Origin: Tetragonia tetragonoides
Lineage: Eukaryota; Streptophyta; Magnoliopsida; Caryophyllales; Aizoaceae
Reading direction: 5' to 3'
NCBI GenBank assembly: GCA_038025085.1
Contig: CM076148.1
Coordinates: 38,523,691-38,587,690, forward strand
Length of the DNA: 64,000 nt
Part shown: piece by piece, positions 58,259-64,000 of the stretch
How positions within the stretch are numbered: the first letter of the stretch is position 1
Layout of the letters: each line of letters starts with the position of its first letter
Position numbers and translations under genes: made by a program
The notes under the pieces: generated by a model
The model's input: the letters and a program-made list of their open reading frames with translations, nothing else
The model's database searches: none
What the model was told of the DNA's origin: nothing

Positions 58259-58528
58259 TCGTGATCTAGTGGCTCCAAGCTTACTCCTAAGTGGTTTGGT
58301 AAGACAAGATTATGGGTTTGAATCCTCATTCCCCCATGCCTTGTGTCTGCTAGCTTTTAGGAACTATATTAGTCCCTTGTTGGTGCTATGTTGACGGGGC
58401 TAGTGCTTGCGCTAGTTGTTCAGCTAGTCTGATATGTTCGCTATTGAGCACGAAAGTCCGAACATAATATAATAGAGGGTGCTCGATCGCTATTCACTTG
58501 CACAATTTTTTTAACGAGAAAAAAAAAC
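58259..58528 (+). mobile_element. tRNA-derived SINE, copy 2
   Basis: Same family as 7980-8262: A-box region GTGATCTAGTGGCTCC, B box GGTTTGAATCC (58316-58326), shared blocks CCATGCCTTGTGTCTGCT and AGTCTGATATGTTCGCT, and an end TTTTAACGAG plus A run. The direct repeats CCAAGTACATG at 58248-58258 and 58529-58539 are the TSD. The copies look about 85% alike, so both are fairly old. Confidence 0.88.
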
Positions 58529-58862
58529 CCAAGTACATGCCGTGCAAGAGAATAATCGCATAGCACAGCATATCAAATGAATTGAATATCCTTTCCACCT
58601 TTATTTGCATAGCACAGTACTATTTAATAAAGTGTAGGATCTACTTTCTTCTTTCCTTTCGGAGGATAAATAGTGGTCTCCACAAATCATACTATTCGTT
58701 TAATTTCTTTTTTTCTCTTCTGAGGAGATTTGTTTTTTTGAAGAGGCATAAATATCTTGATAGAAATTAAATCCTCGATCTCAAATCTCTAATTGCGGGA
58801 CATTACTCTTATCGTACAATACAATATACATTCAACTGATTTTTAAAAAAAATTATAAAGTA

Positions 58863-59142
58863 CTTCCTTCGTCCCCTCTTTATGTTGGTAGTTTGACTTG
58901 GAACGGAGTTTAAGACAAGGAAACTTTAGCTCAAAAATGACTCAAAGACCCTTGCTCAAGTATGAGAGAGAATATGGTGGTCCCTTGTGGTCCATTAAGT
59001 ATGAGAGAGAATATGGTGGTCCCTTAATAAGTGGGTATATAAGTAATCTCGTTACTTTTTTCTTACTTAAAACGGAAGTACCAACGTAAAGAGGAGACGA
59101 ACTAAAATGAAAACTACCAACGTAAAGAGGGGACAGAGAGAG
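58863..59142. mobile_element. Stowaway MITE, 280 bp, with internal duplication
   Basis: Ends CTTCCTTCGTCCCCTCTTTA and TAAAGAGGGGACAGAGAGAG with TA on both sides (58861-58862, 59143-59144). Inside, AAGTATGAGAGAGAATATGG and GGTCCCTT occur at 58958 and 58997, a 39-bp period. TACCAACGTAAAGAG occurs twice near the right end, which suggests a second terminus next to the outer one. Confidence 0.88.
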
Positions 59143-59144
59143 TA

Positions 59145-61683
59145 TATTACTCGTAGTCTCATACTACTAACGTATTAGCAATAGAATGTCCTGGAGCCCA
59201 ACGTCTAAAAGTAAGAAGCCATGCAACACAAATTAGAAAAGCTTTAATTTGAAAACGCCTAATCGGTCTTGATCTTAGTCACGGTCTAACGGACAACATC
59301 ATCCTTCACCCAATGCCACTATTGGGTGTTTAGACTACTCTCTTCCTATTAGAATGACAATGAGGTGGAGCACGGATGTGTGGAGCATATCCATGATGAA
59401 TGAGTGGTTGGATAAGACAATTCCCACCTTAAGTGGATATCCGCCAACTGACATGTATCTACTAATCTATCTAAAATCCATTATTAGGCACAAATTTTTC
59501 CAAAAGAAATTAATATAACAATCTCTAAGGACTATATTACTAAGTGCTAGAGTATTAACATATACGATCGCAAATTGGTATCGATAAAGAAGATCAAAGA
59601 GGGAGAAATCTAAACTAATTTAAGAAATTTGGGAATTTTATCATGATTCATTAACATGAACTAATGGTGCGAGTATAAGGTTGAATGATGCGGTTACAAC
59701 GCCAAATCCACATTCATGCCACCATTCATAGCGATTTACATTTTTAAACTCCATCTCCATCCCACCACCTATTTAACTCCCTTAATACCTACTCCACTAA
59801 GTGGGGGCGGGGCGAAATCCACCTCTACTTGTCCAATTTTGCATGATGACATTGGCATCCCAATGACAGACCCTGTCTCTTAGGCTATTGCGTTTGATTA
59901 TTAACCCAAATTCACAAAAGGCAACACAACTACACAATAGGGATGATTAACCCAAAGAGATGGAGAAAAAAGTCGTCAATGTAAAGAGAAAATGTCGTCG
60001 TTGTAGTTGAGCTCAATGGGTTTTTTGTATCTTTTGGTGAAAAGTTGAGCTCAATGGTTTGACCATAGCAAATCAAGATAATAGTAAAGTGAGATCAAAT
60101 TCCTTCCAAATACTTGTGGACAAGCAAACGACGAAATAACTAATGTAACATATATAGGGGTCTAGAAAATATTCTTTAAACATGCATGAAAGGATGTGTT
60201 CTCTGTTCTTGTCAGCCCTCGCAAGTCGCAAATGAACATGGAAAGGGGGCATAGAAACTGAACAATGATCTAGACCGCTACATCCAAGTTTTTTTTTTCT
60301 TGAGACTACAACTACCCAACATTTAAAAATGTAGTAAGTGTCGAAATTAGCAAAGTTTATATGTCTTATTTTAACTAATACTTATAATAATAATATAATA
60401 TTTCAACTATTTTACAGTCTACAGAACAATCTCACACAAAGGAACATGTCATTCCCCCTCGCTTCCCTAGGAAAGAAATTAGCACTTCTATATCTAGCCG
60501 AAGTTAATGACATTTGTGTAAGACCTTTTGATAATAAAAACCTTAGAAGTAACACTTTTTATTCAAGATGTAACTGAGTAGTTTTTAAACATTGTAAATT
60601 TATAATTCATTCAAAGTGTAATACTTATACGGTGACTGGTGAGACGGAGAGTTGGAAACCATCTTATGTAATTTTTTGTGGTATATCTAGAAATGACAAT
60701 CAATAAACCGGTATAGAAACGGATTGAGCATCATAAACTATTTCATGGCCTATTAGTTTCTAGCAATGTTGTCATACGTCAGTTCACCACTATTTCTTCT
60801 GTTACTCATGACTCAAGTTTTTACGAGTACTATGGGACTTGCAAAGTGGGGGCGTTATTGACTCCGTAAGTTGGTCATTGAAAGCTACCAACGACCGAGG
60901 GTGGTGGTGATCTAGGCTGGTGGCAAAGCGATGGAGAGTGTAATAAGTGATACAGAATACTTCAGAGATCAAGAAAAAAGGTTACATAAATGAGTCATAT
61001 TCAATGCTCTTTCTCTAAATGTTTTGGTATTATTATTATTTTTAATATTGAGAAGAAACCCTCTACTTTGATAACTTTTTTTTTTTGAAATTCAAGCCCG
61101 ATCATTTATAATGTGAACAAGTAAGGATATGTCATTACATTTTAATATTTTTGGATCAAATGTCATCTATATAAGTAGATTAAAACAAAATAAATAAATC
61201 AGTGTTCGCCACATCAGCCGCTGAATTGTCGAATGACTTGCCGATTTACTTATGACGTGTCATGTGACTCATGACCAGTAAAAAAAAAGGGAGACAAAGT
61301 AGCAACAATCAGACGTTACAAAAATATAATGAAGTTTAATGACTTCTTCATCCCTTTACCTTCATTATCACAAGTTGTTAGACGTTACAAATCCAAGAAA
61401 TTGAGTATTAGCTAATTTCTCTCTTATATTGATGAGCCAAACAGAAAAACTAATTCCTCTCTCATGAATAGATGATGGAACCACACATCATCAATTCATC
61501 TCCTACCTCCCATATGTAGAGAGGGTTTGGGGGTAGATTTGGTGGCATGAGGTGGTGGGGAGCCATGGTCGGCACCCAAAAACCGCGGATTAGCCTCCAA
61601 TGTCCAGTAAGAGGCCCTTCGAAGCCTAACCAATGACCCAATAACCTACTCCGGGGGCTTCACATGTCCCCTAAGGCTGTCCC
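59145..61683. other. Spacer, nothing recognised
   Basis: AT-rich sequence without a supported gene. From about 61540 the composition turns GC-rich as it enters the tandem-repeat block. Confidence 0.4.
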
Positions 61684-62330
61684 GTGCGATGTGGTGCGAA
61701 AATATCCACTTTCGTTCCGGGGCCTCCCGGAAGCTCAAAATCCGTGGATTATATCCTTCAATTTCGGCTTCCCGGGGCTCGGGTGTCATTTTTGCCCAAA
61801 CTTCTTCAGAGGGTCTATCATGACTCTAGAGGACTCTCGATGCTCCGGAAGATCATCCGGATCCCTGAACTTCAATATCACTCATGCTTTTGGTATTCCA
61901 ACTCTTACACTAATGTCCCTTAAAACGCGCTTCCTAACCTATCATGGACCAGATTATCAATCTCGGAGGCCTCCCCTGTCCCATACGAGTGTTCCGTGCG
62001 ATGTGGTACTAAAATAAGGCCTTCGGGAACCCAAAAAACATTGACTATAACCTTCGTTTTCGGCTTCCCGGGACCTGAGTATCATTTTTGTCAAAACTTC
62101 TCCGAGGGGTTTATCATGACCCTAGAGGAACCTCGGTGCCCGAAGAGGGTCTCCGTATCCCCGAACTTCGATGTCACCCATGCCTTTGGTATTCTGACTT
62201 TTACACCATTGTTCCATAAAAACGCCCTTCTGAATCTATCAAGGACCAGTAAAGCAACCCCAGGGGTCTCCCACGTCCTCTAGGGGTATTCAGTGCGATG
62301 TGGTGCGAAAATATCCAGTTTTGCTATTAA
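61684..62330. repeat. GC-rich ~300-bp tandem repeat, two units plus a third start
   Basis: GTGCGATGTGGT occurs at 61684, 61996 and 62293, giving periods of 312 and 297. Units share TTCGGCTTCCCGGG, TTATCATGAC-like text, CTCTAGAGGA or CCTAGAGGA, CTTCGATGTCACCCATGC-like text and TTTGGTATTC. The copies are clearly diverged. The block is far richer in GC than its flanks. It looks like satellite DNA or the internal repeat of a large element. Confidence 0.85.
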
Positions 62331-62354
62331 TATACTCTTATTATTCTAATTGGC

Positions 62355-62355
<1 letters not shown>

Positions 62356-62402
<47 letters not shown>
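62356..62402. repeat. (ATT)n microsatellite
   Basis: About 15 ATT units between the tandem-repeat block and a MITE-like fragment. Confidence 0.9.
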
Positions 62403-62433
62403 GTTAAGAAAACAATCAACAATTTAAAATTTC

Positions 62434-62602
62434 CAGTTTGTCCCAATTTTCTCCAGTTTCTCCCAATTTCTCTCAATTTGACCCAGTTTCTCCCAGTTTT
62501 CCCAGTTATCAGTTAGACTTTCCAGTTTTCACCAGTTTTGCTCAATTTTGTCCAATTTTTCTTAGTTATCAGTTTCAGTTTCCAGTTGAAAAGAACGAGC
62601 CC
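62434..62602. mobile_element. MITE fragment with CCAGTTT array
   Basis: A run of variants of CCAGTTTCTCCC ends in AGTTGAAAAGAACGAGCCC followed by TAA. The right end matches those of the MITEs at 10553 and 43760. The left end is missing and appears replaced by the (ATT)n run. Confidence 0.45.
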
Positions 62603-62803
62603 TAAGAAGGGATTTGCTTATGGCTTGTGACAAAACATGATTTGGCTATGAAAACTGGCTAGTAAGAAAGGGTAACACAAGCAAATAGTACCACCAAATT
62701 TGTAACACCAGCCAAAAAGTGAAAGTCTTTACCCTTTTGCTTACTGGTGATTATTATTGGTCTTGTAAAAGATAAACAACCACCACTCTCCTCTTCTTCA
62801 CTC

Positions 62804-62830
<27 letters not shown>
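62804..62830 (+). repeat. (CT)n microsatellite upstream of the acyltransferase gene
   Basis: A run of about 13 CT units about 520 bp before the start codon, probably in the promoter or leader. Confidence 0.85.
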
Positions 62831-62834
<4 letters not shown>

Positions 62835-62946
62835 TCTCCCTCTCCTTTTCTCTCTGTGGCTGCAGCTACACTACAGATCTCCAAGCTCAGTACCCAAAAA
62901 GCTCACAAGACACAAGGAAAAACCCAATAAAGTCCTTCCTCCTCCT

Positions 62947-62949
<3 letters not shown>

Positions 62950-62990
<41 letters not shown>
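62950..62990 (+). repeat. Second (CT)n microsatellite
   Basis: About 20 CT units some 360 bp before the start codon. Pyrimidine-rich leaders with CT runs are frequent in plant 5' UTRs. Confidence 0.85.
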
Positions 62991-62994
<4 letters not shown>

Positions 62995-63352
62995 CGTACC
63001 ATAACTTGGATTCTGATTGTGTGAACCATACATTTCTCTCTCTGAACTCTTTCAACCTCTTCTTCCCCACATTTCCCCCTCAACACACTACCAAAAAATA
63101 AAAAAATAAAAAAGGGAAGAAATGAGGGTGCTAGCTAAGTCCAAATTCACCCACTGTCAAACACTGATCCAAACTCATATTTCCTTGAAAATTAGGGAAA
63201 GTAAGAGCAGATAATTCTTAAAACAAATACCTAAGTAAAAAAAGAAACAAAATTTAAGAACCCCACTAGTAAATTTCTTCTGGGTTTCTGTTTACTTCCC
63301 ATTTTCTGCCCTCTTTGCTTCAGCATTGTAGTGGAAGAAGTATAGAGAGAGG

Positions 63353-64000
63353 ATGAGAAAGCATGGTTGGCAGCTTCCTTACCACCCACTTCAGGTACCC
63401 TTCATCTCTTATGGTTTTTTTGGGGGAATTCTCTCTATGAAATGATAATGGTGAATATTTTTTTTTGTTTTTCTTTTGCAGGTGGTTGCTGTATCTGTGT
63501 TTCTGGCATTGGGGTTTGCTTTTTATGTCTTCTTTGCACCATTTGTTGGGAAGAAGCTCTACCAGTATATTATAATGGGGCTGTACACCCCTCTTGTGAG
63601 TTTCTTCTCAACTGAAATTACATAAGTTTATATATTAGTTCATTAAATGCTTAAATTTGAACCTTATGTGGTCTTGAAAAGTTGAGATCTGGGTTTTATT
63701 CATTTAGTTACTTGCAATTGTTGTTGCTTGGGTGCTTGTGATTCCAATCATTTCCCCCCCAAATGGGTCACTTTCCTTTTCTGGGTTTGTTTGAAAAATG
63801 TCTTTTTCCCTTTGTCACCACACATTTTTTTTGAGAGCACAAGTATCACTTTTTCTTGATAAGGGCCAATGGGTGTTTGTCTTGTAGTAAATTTCTCAAA
63901 TTAGTTTTGAAGTGACTATAAGTCTGATGTTTAAACTTCCATTTTGTTGAGCGATTGGTAATTAAAACCCCTGTTTGTCTGAAAGCATCAGATTTGATAT
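63353..64000 (+). CDS. DHHC-type protein S-acyltransferase, 5' part only
   Basis: Two exons are visible: 63353-63394 (14 codons) and 63482-63595 (38 codons), joined at phase 0 by a GT-AG intron; the next donor GT is at 63596. The peptide starts MRKHGWQLPYHPLQVVAVSV and continues with a membrane segment FLALGFAFYVFFAPFVG and GLYTPL. This N terminus is characteristic of plant S-acyltransferases of the PAT19-22 type, which attach palmitate to cysteines through a DHHC active site on Golgi, plasma or vacuolar membranes. The DHHC domain itself lies beyond the window, so the call rests on the N terminus. The gene is cut by the window end, not broken. Confidence 0.85.

Noticed and set aside
61664..62283. 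Overlapping open frames in the GC-rich repeat
   Set aside because: They follow the repeat units in shifting frames and have no conserved product between units.
62747..63004. Ser/Leu-rich open frame over the CT runs
   Set aside because: It is translated microsatellite within the likely 5' region of the acyltransferase gene.

Overview
This is a plant nuclear window. Every conventional gene is split by GT-AG introns (one GC-AG case), spacers are AT-rich, and the mobile elements are all plant types (Stowaway, Tourist, CACTA and MULE MITEs, tRNA-derived SINEs, LINE remnants, a Ty1/copia element). Gene content is that of a dicot. A Caryophyllales host (the spinach, beet and quinoa group) is my guess from the overall look; nothing in the window proves it.

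I rebuilt seven genes by joining exons in frame. From left to right: (1) a BUB3.3-type spindle-checkpoint WD40 protein, + strand, 838-7250, 9 exons, 327 aa; (2) eIF5A, + strand, 11371-14081, 5 exons, 160 aa; (3) isopentenyl phosphate kinase, - strand, 15300-21296, 12 exons, 331 aa, tail-to-tail with eIF5A; (4) a group I WRKY factor of the WRKY3/WRKY4 type, + strand, 27312-34026, 4 exons, 522 aa, with a GC-AG intron and a dead LINE in its last intron; (5) a DUF1336/EDR2_C protein with a myristoylation-type N terminus, - strand, 35378-38406, 8 coding exons, 402 aa, plus a 5' UTR intron of about 2.1 kb; (6) a secreted cystine-knot peptide precursor, + strand, 55382-56000, 2 exons, 137 aa; (7) the first two exons of a DHHC-type protein S-acyltransferase, + strand, from 63353 to the window end. 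The genes are functionally unrelated and share no operon-like logic.

Mobile DNA fills the spacers. A nearly intact Ty1/copia retrotransposon (44895-49690, 273-bp LTRs differing at about 3 positions, TSD GTAAT, one 1394-codon ORF) sits inside an older 150-bp MITE. Other well-bounded insertions are a 1.13-kb long-TIR MULE-like element (9072-10200), Tourist-like MITEs (10272-10553, 24743-24901, 52322-52630), a CACTA-type MITE (22734-22936), Stowaways (42378-42632, 58863-59142), two copies of one SINE family (7980-8262, 58259-58528), and a 5'-truncated LINE (57484-57726) whose 3' tail matches the SINE tail.

The most noteworthy points are the cystine-knot precursor, the SINE/LINE shared tail, the GC-AG intron at the conserved WRKY splice site, paired CACGTG motifs duplicated inside eIF5A intron 1, a repeated pattern of 57-200 bp tandem duplications in introns and UTRs, and a GC-rich ~300-bp satellite-like repeat at 61.7-62.3 kb. 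Exon coordinates come from reading frame, splice consensus and family knowledge. No alignments or expression data were available.
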